64,000 nucleotides of DNA from Rhizophagus irregularis. Taxonomy: Eukaryota > Glomeromycota > Glomeromycetes > Glomerales > Glomeraceae. Positions 34,060-46,023 of the stretch are shown piece after piece. Each line of letters begins with the position of its first letter. Position 1 is the first letter of the stretch. The notes below the pieces were generated by a model. That model ran no database searches. It was not told the DNA's origin and saw only the letters and a program-made list of their open reading frames with translations. A program made the position numbers and the translations under genes. The stretch lies in assembly GCF_026210795.1 (NCBI RefSeq), contig NC_089434.1, forward strand, positions 5,146,001 through 5,210,000, read 5' to 3'.

Positions 34060-34312
34060 CTTAGGCCAGGACCCCGGAAACTATATATAAAGGTTGGTCT
34101 AAAAAATTGAATTTTTTATATGAACTTTACCCAAACTTCTATTGGATAGATGGTCAAAAAAGGAAAAAAATCATAACAAAATTGGTATCACCTTCCTTTT
34201 AAGTATATAATTTAGCCATTTTTAGTAATGATTTGCAAAATATTTTCTTATGACTTTACCCATTTTAACTGCAACCTATCTATAGAGTTTCTGGGATCCT
34301 CTTAGGCTATAG
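34060..34312. mobile_element. 250-bp foldback of the AGGACCC family
   Basis: The left arm CAGGACCCCGGAAACTATAT is mirrored at the right by TATAGAGTTTCTGGGATCCT; CTTAGG/CCTAAG and AAGGTT/AACCTA blocks extend the pairing. The terminal similarity to the foldback at 31252 suggests one family. Confidence 0.65.
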
Positions 34313-35486
34313 AGTGACTTATCTTAATAATAGATAAGGTTTTATCAGTACATATTTTAGTTAATTTAGTCTATATTTAGTTAGTTTAATTTAATGTACA
34401 GTAGTTTTTCATATACTTTTTTAAATTTAATATAAAAAATTAGTTTAGTTAATTTCCACTGGCTATTAGTTAATTTATACTATAATAAGTTAGTTTAATC
34501 AATATACAGCACTTATTTTCATATACTTTTCAAATTAATATATAAGAATTAGTTAAATAAAGTAGTCTATACTTTAATTATTTTCTTTTATTATAATATT
34601 ATATATTATAAGGAAGAAAATGTCAAAATTAAGTTATAAAGAAATATAATACTCATCCTATTATTAAATAAAAAGAACTTTTTAATATTTATCAAATTAA
34701 GTAAAATGATATATATTAGCTGCAAAATATAAAAAAAAAAAGTATTATGTATATCAATTAATAAAAATTTATTAAAAAAATATAAAGATCAATAAAATTA
34801 GAAACTGATTATAACTGATGTATAATTAGTAAAAATTTAGATTTACTATCCATATCAAAAAAATAATTTTAATTAGTATAATTTACAATTGATCAATCAA
34901 AATTTGCAACTGGATATCCCAAAGAATTTAATATAGAATTTTAAATTTTATTAAAAAAAAAAAAAATTTTTAAAAAAGATTTGATAATCAGAAATCTCTT
35001 TAAGGATATTAGTATTATTGGAAAATCTTGAATTCTTCATTATACCAAAAATATATAATATTAAAACCTTTTTTTTGGAACTTTTTGCTAGGCTAATATA
35101 ATGAAGATAAAAGATTATTTTCACAAGAAAAATGTATGATCCATATTTCTGTAGGCTGAAGTTGCTAAACATATTTTAAAGTTCATAAAGAAATGTTTAT
35201 TCAAAGTGGAGTAAAAATTTAGTATTTCACATAAAGTTGCTGGAAAAACTAGGGAGTTTTGGCAAGTTGGCAAAATGGCAAAATGGCAAAACTTTGCCAA
35301 AACTATATGAAAGTCTTATTAAAAAGTTGGCAAAACTCTGGAGAAAAGTGAAACTTGACGAAACTTATTATAAATGCTGAAACTGCTGAAATCTTGCTAA
35401 AACTATAATAAAACTATAGTAAAATTTTGAAGAAACTAATCATAGAATTTTGGAGAGGTTTAGGCAGGCAACCTTAGTCTCACATA

Positions 35487-35768
35487 TGCAATTTAAAATA
35501 ATTTGCATAGACTTGCATAACATAAATAATATAGTTAAAGTATTATAAAAATTAGCATAAGCCAAATTTTATCATATAAAAAATTGATTTAAAATTCAAC
35601 TTAACTTGACTTGTGAGAAATACTAAGTAAGATTAGTGTTCCTCACGAATTAAGTCGAGTTGAATTTCAAATTTTTTATATAATAAAATTTGTCTTATGT
35701 TAATTTTTATATTAACTATATTATTTATGTTATGCAAATTTATGCAAGTCATTTTAAGTCACATATAT
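35487..35768. mobile_element. 280-bp palindromic foldback
   Basis: Almost the whole segment is a palindrome centred near 35628: TTTAAAATAATTTGCATAGA and TTGCATAACATAAATAATAT on the left are matched by ATATTATTTATGTTATGCAA and CATTTTAAGT on the right. AACTTGACTTGTGAG / CTCACGAATTAAGTCGAGTT flank the centre. Confidence 0.8.
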
Positions 35769-37119
35769 ATATAGGACATTAAGTAAGATGCTATTACTAT
35801 CAATTTTATTAATGCAATTGGCTTATTTTGATTTGAACATTTTATTATAAAGTCATAAAATAAATGTTGTAAATCTTCAGCATTATCCATAAATTTTAAG
35901 TGCCATTGTCCTGTGATTTCAATATTATGGGTGTATTTAAGCCAATTAACAAATATCATATTCAATATATTAAGGTATATTAATAGCACATTTGAAATCA
36001 ATGTGTAAATGTTTAGAATTTTTGCATAATCTTATTGATCTCTAATGTATAATTTCTACATCCATTTAATGCATAGCTAACTCTATAACCTTAATTATAT
36101 TTAATGAAAAGTTCATATGGTAAGGAAGAGATGAAAGAGTGACATAGTATTTTCAATATTATTCAATTTTCATTTTTTTGATAATAAGGATAATGGTAAA
36201 GTGAGTCAATTTTTTTAAGATTTTTTCTGTTAAAAAAAAAAATAAAAGGATATAAGTAAATGGATTATTTACTCAGTAAACATAAAGAAAATAAGAATGT
36301 AAATTATAAAAAAAAGGAAAATAAACCTCTAAAATTTGCAAAATACTTAGAGTACTAGTTCATAATATATAGTAATATATTTTTGATTTTGTTTTTTTTT
36401 TTGTATACTTAATATTCAAAATAGGAGCTATCTATAATCAGATTTCTATGTATTAATATCCTATATACCAATAATTATCTGTACTAATAAATTTTCTATA
36501 ACTTGTTTCATAATTAATAAAACAACTTTATTGTACCAATATTATATATAGTTTCATGATGTAGATGTAACATGTACCAATACTTTTCTTTACCTCTTTA
36601 TAATTAATACATAGTAAGATGTACTGATACTTTAGGTTATATTGGTATTAATAATTCAGACTAATACTATAAATTTGGCCAGAATTAACATAAAAGTTTA
36701 TCCAAATCACATGATATTTTAATATATTAGCTATTTAGAGTTTGCATAATGCTGGCGAGAATTTGATTTTAGTCCGCATTATGATTCACTAATGATAGTA
36801 TATGTAACGATAATTTGATATACTGATATATTTTTCTCAAAACTAAAGCTTTCCTTAAACAGATAAAATCCTAGGATTTATCCATATTATCCTATTATTC
36901 AAATTTGTATCTGATTAATTTTAACTGGATATCTAGATTTAAGAATTTATAAATGAATAAATTTTAAATTATCTGGATTATCTGATAATAATTAATATTT
37001 ATGTTATACATATAAATATTTAGTATTACTGTACTACTTTAAAAAACATTTTTTTTATTCTAAGACAAAAAAAAAAATTAACAAAGAAACACTTTGAAGT
37101 TTAGATATTATTTCTAAAT

Positions 37120-37434
37120 ATGTCAACTGAAAGAACCATAGAAATACGTTTACAATCTGAAGATAACTATATTGATATAATTGATATAAAAAATCTTACA
37201 TCACCAGAAAATCTTATACCACCTTTAGAAAATACTAATAGTATAAAAAAGTATACAAAAAATGCGTTTGATAAACTTCTTAATAAAAAAAATGATTTAA
37301 ATTTTTTAACTAAAAGTAAAGAATTCAAAGTTAGATATATAAGGGTGTGCCAAAAATTACGTAATTTAGTGGATGGGTGGGGGTCAGGTCCTGCAATCAG
37401 ATATCACAATATACCTTTTATGGAGGTTGTCTAA
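37120..37434 (+). CDS. Hypothetical ORF, 3' end inside a MITE
   Basis: A 104-codon frame starting MSTERTIEIRLQSEDNYIDI, hydrophilic, with LENTNSIKKYTKNAFDKLL. From about codon 73 it reads through GGGTGTGCCAAAAATTACG, a sequence that looks like a repeat end, and the final codons lie in the 379-bp MITE. Only the first 70 codons are plausible as original coding sequence. No family recognised. Confidence 0.3.
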   Translation: MSTERTIEIRLQSEDNYIDIIDIKNLTSPENLIPPLENTNSIKKYTKNAFDKLLNKKNDLNFLTKSKEFKVRYIRVCQKLRNLVDGWGSGPAIRYHNIPFMEVV

Positions 37435-37800
37435 ATTATATGACTTGACATTTTATGAATAAGCCATTTTTTTATGAACTAAGATTAATGTAAGTATGAA
37501 AGTTATAGAATAAGTGTATTTTGACTTGCTTTACAAGTTTATTTAGTGAAAAAAAGCTGGTTTTAAACACTGTTTTTGACTTTACATATGAATGAATAAT
37601 CTTTGCCAATCATATTCAAAAATGGATGACGAAAATGAAAAAATTCAAATAAGTCAAAAATAGTGTTTAAAACCCCATGTTGCGCACTAAGTAAACTTGC
37701 ACAGCAGGCTAAAATACACATACTATATGTAACTTGAAAGTTTTATGTATTGGCGAAAAAGTTTTATTTGTAAAAAATAAATTTTTACAAGTCACGACCT
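37422..37800. mobile_element. 379-bp foldback MITE with 8-bp duplication
   Basis: Flanked by CCTTTTAT at 37414-37421 and 37801-37808. Ends start GGAGGTTGT (left) and AGGTCGTGACTTG (right, read inward). The interior is strongly self-complementary: GTGTATTTTGACTTGC / AGCAGGCTAAAATACACA and AAACACTGTTTTTGACTT / AAGTCAAAAATAGTGTTT. It shares an ACTTGCACAGCAGG-like block with the 267-bp MITE at 41865. Confidence 0.8.
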
Positions 37801-37856
37801 CCTTTTATGATAATAGTATATTTTTTATAATAAATAATATATAATTTGTTTATTAA

Positions 37857-38335
37857 GAAGCTTTTTTTGCAATTATCTTTACCATCTAAAAGTCCAATTT
37901 TATTTGTTTTATAAAGTATAAAAAGAGCTACAAAATAAAAAAAAAGTTTATGTAAATTGAATTATTAGATAGTAAAATAATTGTATTATTATAATATATA
38001 TATATTATATAGTAATTTATTTATTAAAAAGTTTTTTTGCAATTAATTTACTATATAGCAGTTCAATTTTAATGATTTTTTTTGTTTTGTAAAGCATAAA
38101 GAGGTCTACAAAACAAAAAAAAAGTTTATGCAAATTGGATTATTGGATAGTGAAATAATTGTATTATAATATATATATAATATATGGTAATTTATTTATT
38201 AACGAGCTTTTTTGCAATTATTTCACCATCTAGCAGTCCAATTTCAATGAATTTTTTTTTATTTTATAAAGCATAAATGGGGTCACAAAACAAAAAAAAG
38301 TTTATGCAAATTGGATTATTAGATAGCAACCTAAT
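37857..38335. repeat. Tandem array of three palindromic units, about 172 bp each
   Basis: TTTTTTGCAATTA recurs near 37865, 38034 and 38208. Each unit is itself an imperfect palindrome: GCAATTATTTCACCATCTAG against GGATAGTGAAATAATTGTA, and AGTCCAATTTCAATGAA against TTTATGCAAATTGGATT. The third unit abuts the mariner start. Confidence 0.75.
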
Positions 38336-38344
38336 TGTATAATA

Positions 38345-39631
38345 ATATACACTAGTACTTGGACAAAAGTAGGTGGAAACTATATTTATTAATTACTCAA
38401 AAACGTACATATATAATAAGTGGGGTTAAAATTTTAACTATAATTAGTTAAATCATATCCAAAACTAATATTTAGTTAGCCAGCCATTATTCTTAATACA
38501 CGCTTCAACTCTGCGTGGCATACTTTCAATTAAATTAATTAATGTATTATTAGGGATTTGATTTCATTCTTCATGCAAAGTACACTCCAATTCATTCAAA
38601 TTTTTTGCAGGTTTAGGATGTTTTCTAATGTGCCTTTCCAGCTCTGACCATCAGGTATTCAATTGGATTTAGGTCAGGTGATTGATTTGGCCAATCTTCC
38701 AAAATTTTGACCTTTTTTGTTTCTATCCATTTTTTAACGTTTTTAGTGGTATGAACTGGAGCATTGTCATCCTGGAATAAATACCCTCGTCCATTATAAT
38801 TATTATCAATAAAAGGAAGCAAATGTGTTTCAAGTATTTGAATATAGTCATAATGGTTCATTTTTCCATTGACTTTCACAAGTGGTCTTATCCCCTTTCC
38901 TGAAAAACAACCCCACATCATTACTCCTCCACCACCATGTTTAATTGAAGGAACCATGTTTTGAATATTAAATCTTATTCCAGGAGTTCTCCAAACACGA
39001 CCTGGACCATCATTTTTAAATATAGTAAAGTGGCTTTCATCACTCCAAATAACTGACTTCTATTTTTTAATGAACTAGCCTTTCCTTTCAATACACCAGT
39101 TTAAATGATTTCTTTTTGTTTATTGTTAAGAAGAGGTTTGAATGCTAGAATACGTGAAAAAATATTAAGTTCATGCAAATTTCTCCTTTCTCCTTATAGT
39201 CTTAGTAGAAACTTGCAGTTCAGTTTTCTCTTGAAAATTATTTTTTATTTGTTCAGCTGATTGATGATTATTTTTTTTAACAATTTTTTTTAATGTTTTT
39301 TGGTGTTCACAATTTAAAAGTTTAGGGCGACCACTTCGTGGCTGAGTTTCAAGACTTTTTCCTTCACAAAAGATTTGAATAGTTCGGTAAACTGCTGTTT
39401 TAGAAAAGCCAAACATTTTAACAATTTTTTATCTGGTGGCGCCACCTTTAAATAGACCAATAATCTTGTTACATTTAGCATCCGTTAAATCATACATGGT
39501 GCAAAGTAGTACAAAATCCTAATTTGTCAATAAATAAAATAACAATTACGTCATTGTTTATTTATACCATAAACTATCATGTATTATAATTTCAGTCCAA
39601 ATTATTATGTACGTTTTGAAGTAATTAATAA
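38345..39631 (-). mobile_element. Tc1/mariner element truncated by the large element
   Basis: The outer end TACTTGGACAAAAGTAGG starts at 38345. The other side runs inward-to-outward ACGTTTTGAAGTAATTAATA and is cut at 39631 by the end of large element copy 2. The missing 33-bp outer end is at 6704-6736. Encodes the transposase below. The coding orientation is minus. Confidence 0.85.
38470..39497 (-). pseudogene. Tc1-like DDE transposase pseudogene
   Basis: Starts MYDLTDAKCNKIIGLFKGG. The N-terminal helix-turn-helix region includes FSKTAVYRTIQIFCEGKSLE and SGRPKLLNCEHQKTLK. The catalytic core has IWSDESHF (first Asp), HGGGGVMMWGCFSGKG, QDDNAPVHT (second Asp) and NQSPDLNPIE (Glu). By my count 35 residues separate the second Asp from Glu. 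The C-terminus is LIESMPRRVEACIKNNGW. Breaks: an in-frame TAA after GGATR (39428 region), stops and frameshifts between RRKEKFA and KKSVIWSDESH, a frameshift after IEYL, and TGA after TLHEE. It cut and pasted at TA sites; now inactive. Confidence 0.85.
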
Positions 39632-40470
39632 CTTTGCTGAAACTTGGAGTTTACAATCGATATTGATTAGATATCGCAATGATATCATTACGATATCATT
39701 ACGATATTTTGATAAAAAATAGATTTGACGTCATTAAGTTAGTCGTAACTGTATTTAATCGACATTGATTAGATCGATATCTCTGCGATATCGCTGCGAT
39801 CATTATGCGATGTAAATATTATCACGTAACCACATCGTAGTGATGTCATATTAACATTGAATTAATATTACAAAAATATTTGACATTTATTTGATATCGT
39901 AACCATGTCGTAGTGATATTGTATTAACATTGACAAAATATTTGACATTTTATTTGATATTGTAACCACATCGTAGTGATATCATATTAACATCGAATTA
40001 ATATTGCAAAAATATTTGACATTTTATTTGATATCGTAATCACATCGTAGTGATGTCGTATTAACATTGAATTAATATTACAAAATATTTGACATTTTAT
40101 TTGATATCGTAACCACATCGTAGTGATATCATATTAACATCGAATTAATATTGCAAAATATTTGACATTTTATTTGATATCGTAACCACATCGTAGCCAT
40201 ATCGTAGTGATATCATATTAACATCGAATTAATATTGCAAAAATATTAAAAATATTTTACATCCATTTGATATCGTAGCCACATCGTAGTGATATCGTAT
40301 TAACATTGAATTAATATTACAATTTTATTTGATATCGTAACTACATCATAATAATATCATATTAATATCGAATTAATATTACAAAAAATGTTTTACATTT
40401 ATTTAATATCGTAACTACATCGTAATGATATTATATTAACACCGAATTAACATCACAAAAATATTTTTAT
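39632..40470. repeat. Terminal and subterminal repeats of copy 2 (mariner side)
   Basis: Mirror of 20520-21549: CTTTGCTGAAACTTGGAG at the edge, then GATATC-rich sequence and about eight units with TTGATATCGTAACCACATCG and ATATCATATTAACATCG. Confidence 0.8.
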
Positions 40471-41864
40471 TGTAATATATGTTTATTATTTATTATACAT
40501 TAATAATAATAATTTTTTATTAGTGGATTATTATGGGTGAGTGGAGTACGTTTCTTTTCTTCCTTTTTTTTTATTCTTTTCTTCTCTTTTTTATTCTTTT
40601 CTTCTCTTTTTTATTCTTTTCTTCTCTTTTTTATTCTTTTCTTCTCTTTTTTATTCTTTTCTTCTCTTTTTTATTCTTTTCTTCTCTTTTTTATTCTTTT
40701 CTTCTCGTATGTGAGTGGATGGATACGTCATTTTCAATTTTAAAATATATATATATATATATAAAAAATAAAAAAAACAATCATGATTAATAAAATGTAC
40801 TCTTTGTAAAATATATTTAAAATTTAATACATAACCTTAAGATAATAGTTAGAGCAGGTAATTCTGGGATTTTGTAAAGAATAATAAAAATGATAATATT
40901 TTTAAGTTAGTTCTTTCTTTAAATTTTTTTGAAAGTGTTTTGTTTCTTAAAATCATAATATTGTAAAAAAATGCTGGTTGCTACGACTGACGGACAACGA
41001 CAAATTGTCAGGCTACCTCCGGACAAAGTAATTAGAAGGCGGAAAATGCCATAAATATCCAGCCCTATTTTACAACATTTTCTTCCAGGCTAAAGCAAAT
41101 ATTACAAAAGAAATTGCAAATATATTTAACAAGCAATAGATACATGGCCGTTGAAAAATATATTCACATTTATACCACAGTCTAACAAAGAAATTGCAAA
41201 TATATTTAACAAGCAATAGATACATGGCCGTTGAAAAATATATTCACATTTATACCACAGTCTAACAAAAAAATACTCAAACCACAACATATTGTAAAAA
41301 AAATATGAAAAATACGTGTATATCCTATTTTCATACCTTGCTTAACAGCTCCACTATTTATTTAAAAAACGACTTTTTTCTCTTTTGTATGTGGGTAGGT
41401 GGGTACATTTTTCCTTTCTTTTATTCTTTTCTTTCGTATGTGAGTGGCGGGTACATTTTCTTTTCTTTATTCTTGCTTTTATTCTTGCTTTTCGTATGTG
41501 GGTGTCTTACTATGTTGAATATATAAACTAAAGTGTCCCAAAGTATTGTTAATATTGTAAAAAGATAATTAAAGTATACTTTAAAAAGAAAAAAGAAGAG
41601 ACAAACTAAAATACCGTAAAGTATTAATATAAAAGACAAGAGAAAAGCGTATTTTTGAAAATAAACAAAAAAAATCTCATTAATAAACGCGAATTTTAGC
41701 TATTTTTAGATATCACATGCATGATATCACATGCATGTAATTAAAGTGATTTTAATTGGTTAATTTTAATTTATTATTACATCATGCATATGATTTTATT
41801 GGTTAAAATTTTATACGATACAAATTAAAATAATTATTTTATTATATTTATATAATTAATATAA
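40471..41864. other. Non-coding part of copy 2
   Basis: Mirror of 19212-20519. Contains the expanded TTCTCTTTTTTATTCTTTTC microsatellite (about 40553-40709, about 7 units against about 2 in copy 1) and the duplicated GATACATGGCCGTTGAAAAA segment. Open frames through the microsatellite are artefacts of its composition. Confidence 0.6.
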
Positions 41865-42131
41865 GGCAATTTCTATTTGTACACGGGGTGTTTAAACATG
41901 GGTCATATTAGTAGATTAAAAATGGCATTCAAAACCTTCTTTAATGCCTTAAGTCAACTTGCAGAGCAGGTGAAAATACATATATTTATTTGTAATATAA
42001 TAAGAATAAAAAGTAAAAGAGTATAATGTCGGTAGCATTCAATTTCAAATTAAAAAACAAAAAATTAGTCTATTAAAAATTATATTTATATGACCTGTGT
42101 ACAAACACCTCGTGTAAACTTAGAAATTTTC
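41865..42131. mobile_element. 267-bp MITE private to copy 2, 9-bp duplication
   Basis: Flanked by TTAATATAA at 41856-41864 and 42132-42140; copy 1 has a single TTAATATAA at the matching site. Inverted ends: GGCAATTTCTATTTGTACAC and, read inward from the right, GAAAATTTCTAAGTTTACAC; both continue into GGTGTTT. The 9-bp duplication suggests a MULE-type passenger. Confidence 0.85.
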
Positions 42132-42169
42132 TTAATATAATTATATGGCTGTAAAATAAAAATTATTTT

Positions 42170-45100
42170 TTATCCAAATTCTATTTGTAGTATCATGATT
42201 TGGTAGTTGGCACCTTTCTGAATTACAATTATGAATAAAATGTATTTTGAACAGTATATTACAGTAATTGGAAAAATACGTCTCCATTTATCTCCTGTTG
42301 CTTGGAGACGGTAAAGTGGACATTTTAATACTGAATGTTCAACCATAGTATCTTCAAACCAATCTACAACAATAAATGCATAATATTTGTTATTGTTACT
42401 CTTATGTTGAAAGATACCTTTGATTATTGCATAAGATTCTTCATGATCTTCTTCATAAATTATGATAAAATCATCGAGATGTAGGTGAACTTTTGAAAGG
42501 ATACCATTTTCTTCTTCAATCATATATGATGCAAATTTGTACCAACTAATTGAAGAGTTTATAAGTGCCGCTCAAACTTCATATTCACATAAGATAAAAA
42601 CAATTCAGTTTTAAAATTATGTAAAGTTAAAAGAAGTTTATCACGTTCTGCTTTGGCATTCTTTTTTTTAATGAAATATTGGAAATAAAGTTTACTGGAG
42701 ATATAACTAAATTAAAAGATTAGTAAATATAAATATCAAACATGTACTATTATATGCAATAAAATACTTACTTTTTGTATCATCATCATCGTCTTGAACT
42801 TGTTCAGTTGCTTCAGTTGAATATTTATCTTCTGTAACATACCAATTTAAAAATAATTGTCCAAAATTTGAATTTGTAAATCCAGTACAAGATCTAAATC
42901 TTGGATCAATACCACCATCTGCTAAATGTTGAATTGCAAATAAAGTATTGTAACACTTTAATAAATCTAAATCTATGTTTTTGCAATTAGTTTTTGGTAC
43001 CATCCCCTTAAAAATACGATGGACCATTTCTTTTATACCAACTTGGATATTAATAAGTGTTCCAAAGGTTTTAGCATGCATCAAAAGATGCATATTAACG
43101 TGTATGTTTGGTAAATTAACAAAATTTACAAAAACCTATAAAAAGTAAAATATTGTTAATTATTTGAAATTATTCCACATTTCAATATCAAATTTGTAAC
43201 TATACCGCTTTGGAAGGATTGAAAACTCTTCTTCAAGACATTGTTGCAATTCCTCATAGCTATCTGATGTAAATTTCTTGTTAAAAACCGCTTTCATAGT
43301 TTTTGCAACATGTATCCAACAAGATATAATAATTTTTGGAACTGAACTAACTCGAAATGCATCAATTCTTTGTTGAATCATGGCTGTTTCATTACATTTG
43401 ATACTTGATTCTTTTAAAAACTGGTTTAACAAAAATGGCATAATCATAGCTAATCTAAGTAAATCTGACATCATAAAACTATTGTAGTGAGTAATCGGAT
43501 TTGGTAAGCGAGACCATCTTTTTGGGATTTCAAAATTTTTCCAAATTTCGATAAAATTATCTTCTCCTTCTCGTGAAAATAATTCACAAGTTAATTTTAG
43601 TAGCCGCCCAATCTTTCCTGCAGTCACATGATAAACATCCTGCGGCGTCTGTAAATGTCTTTCCCTTTTTAATTTATCTAAAATACTAGGTAATGATCGT
43701 AAATCATATTCCGTACAAAGTTGATCTCTTCTTGACATTATAGTCTCATGAGAAATTTTTAAGATTTCTTCGTCTATAATATGATGATAACGTAATATTG
43801 TTACGATATCCTGATTGTGAGCACTCAATGATTCTTTAGTAGTTTTACAAGTACGACAACCCTTATTTGCATTATGTCTAAATTTATTTTTTAAAAAATT
43901 TTAATAGTTGTCATAAAATTATATTATTATATTATTAACTAAGTTGAAAAAATACCTTAGTACTCCTGTCATATCGTTACCTTGAGGTAAATCTGCCGTA
44001 ACAACGCCTAAACCAGCAATTATCCATGCATCTTGTCCTTGGACAGTCATCACCTTTCCTTTCTCTAATTCCTTCATTTCTGAAATGAATGGTATCATAA
44101 ATTCGTCAAATTTTCCTCCAAATGGGATAAACCCAATAACAAAATGGTTCTTTATTAGCTTTCTTTGATGTGCTGGCATATTTCCAAACTGTACATAAAC
44201 ACCACCTAGAGAATGGTATACATTTCTAAATGTACCAAAATCATCATAATAAAGATCTAAAAACAGCTTATAGATTGGCATAGATGATGATGGTGGATTT
44301 CTAATAGAAATGTAATCAGATGGATGTAGGTATGAAAGCTTTACATTACGAACGTGCCAACGGTCATTACATTTATAAATTATTTCACTAATCCGCAATG
44401 AACCATCAGGAATATTTTGATGTTGAAACATCATCGATATAGTTACTTTTTCTAAAATTTGAGAAGTCATTATAATTAAAAATCGTTCGTCTTGTAACCA
44501 TACTTCACCGGTAATAAAACGACGTTGTCTTGGTAACCCTTTTAAATTTCCGGGTAAATCACTATATTCCAAAATTTTTTGAATTCGTAACTGATAATAT
44601 CCATCATGATTTTTTAAAATTGATCTTAATCTTCCAAGTTTTTTTTGACCATTATCATCATGATAGTAAACAAAATCACCAGATCGGTACAATACTATTT
44701 ATTAAAAATAAATAACTTTAATAAATATTATCAATGATAATAAATTATAATTGTATCAAAGTGTATTAATTTATAACCTTCTGATATTAATATTTCGTGT
44801 TGTCCAAAAAGTGGGGATTCCCCCATAAATTTCCATGCCAAAATTCTGATTTTTCTTCAGAATTAATGCTGGGTCCAAAATACATATGCTTCATTAGCAT
44901 CGGATTATTAAGAACACGCCATATAATTTCACTAATTGAGAGTTGATACGAAGGTTTTGATCACTTCGTGAGGTTGATGGAGTTTTTTTTGGTGAAATTT
45001 TAATAGACTTTGTTATTATTGGTAGGAGAGGAAGACGTTTTCTCCATGATTGGAATCTTCAGATATTTTTTACCACATGGGTAGGTTCAAATTGAGAATT

Positions 45101-45772
45101 GTGAATGATATCGACAAGATCTTCATATGCTTTCGTAGAAATATTATGTTTCTGAAGCCAGCAAAATAATGGCGTAGTTGTATAATTATCAAAGTACGGT
45201 GCAAATTGACCATTGCAGAACGGTATCTTGTCTTCATCTAACGCTTCAACGATTTGATGTATTTCTTCCTCTTCGTTATTACGTTCCTCTTCATCGTTAT
45301 TATGTTCCTCTTCATCGTAATTACGTTCCTCTTCATCGTTATTACGTTCCTCTTCCACTTGATTATTATTATCATCATTATTATCTTCATCCTCCTCCTC
45401 TTCGTCATTGTTTTCATTATTATCTTCCTCCTCTTCCTCCTCTTCATAATTGTATTCGTTATCACTTTCTTCTTCCTCTTCAGTATCAGATGAATTGACA
45501 TTATCTTGCGAAAATATCATCTCATCATTGTAGTCTTGAGGATTAATTGATCCATATGCATTATCGTCATCATTAATGTCTTGAAAACTTAAATCATCTT
45601 TATGATCATACTGAAAGTCCATGTCATCATTATCATTATTAGGTGAACGTACAGGTGAACGAATTGCCACTCTCTCGTCAGAATCTGTTGTCTCATTAGG
45701 TTTGCTGTAAGAAAACCGATTTCGAATTCGAATTGGCTCTATTGGCTTGTTGTGACTATATCGTCTTCTCAT
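42170..45772 (-). pseudogene. TNP2/Plavaka-like transposase, copy 2
   Basis: Same exon order as copy 1. The acidic N-terminus (MRRRYSHNKPIEPIRIRNRF) is 14 codons longer through extra EERNNDE-type repeats at about 45290-45345. The core exon at 43919-44692 is uninterrupted here (copy 1 has lost one base) and contains GTFRNVYHSLGG, PFGGKFDEFM and VVTADLPQGND. The next exon (GCRTCK, then HNQDIVTILRYHHI) is also intact, while copy 1 is frameshifted. Damage here: the shared TGA after VKNI, a homopolymer frameshift near 44815, one lost G near 42571 giving a stop after KFERHL, and indels near 42254. It is less broken than copy 1 but still interrupted. Confidence 0.75.
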
Positions 45773-46023
45773 CTTTATAACAATTTAAAATAATTCAAAT
45801 TTAATTAGAATTTTATAAATTCAATTAGAACTAAATTTATTAAATACTATTAGTGTGTCGGCAAAAAAAAAAATGCAATTAAGTAATCAATTCGGTTAAA
45901 TTACTGCCGATTTGGCTACACAAAATTTAGGGTCAATTATACCGGCTGTATATGGTTAATGACAATTGGTATGACAAATAATATTATCGAAAATAGTCAT
46001 TTATTGAATGAAAATAAAATAAA

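Larger units (their letters stand above)
32291..37119. other. Long gene-poor AT-rich tract
   Basis: Nearly 5 kb with no supported gene on either strand. Apart from the two foldbacks listed separately, it holds duplicated phrases (TAGTTAGTTTAATT near 33800, 34380 and 34480) and a run of GGCAAAATGGCAAAATGGCA at about 35260. Two short minus-strand frames (34951-35172, 35759-36001) are low-complexity or overlap a palindrome and are not called. Confidence 0.55.
21550..39631. other. Segment inferred to be inverted between the two large-element copies
   Basis: The outer 33 bp of a mariner end lie against the left edge of copy 1 (6704-6736), while the rest of the mariner lies against the far edge of copy 2 (39631). 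Flipping this segment within the inverted repeats would rejoin ACTATATTT with ATTAATTACT, as in the intact opposite end at 38366-38386. Inference. Confidence 0.65.

Noticed and set aside
34951-35172. 73-codon minus-strand Phe/Lys/Ile-rich frame
   Set aside because: Composition typical of random AT-rich DNA; no motif.
40533-40790. Phe/Ser/Leu-rich open frames at the microsatellite
   Set aside because: Translation of the TTCTCTTTTTTATTCTTTTC repeat in any frame stays open; the matching place in copy 1 has few repeats.
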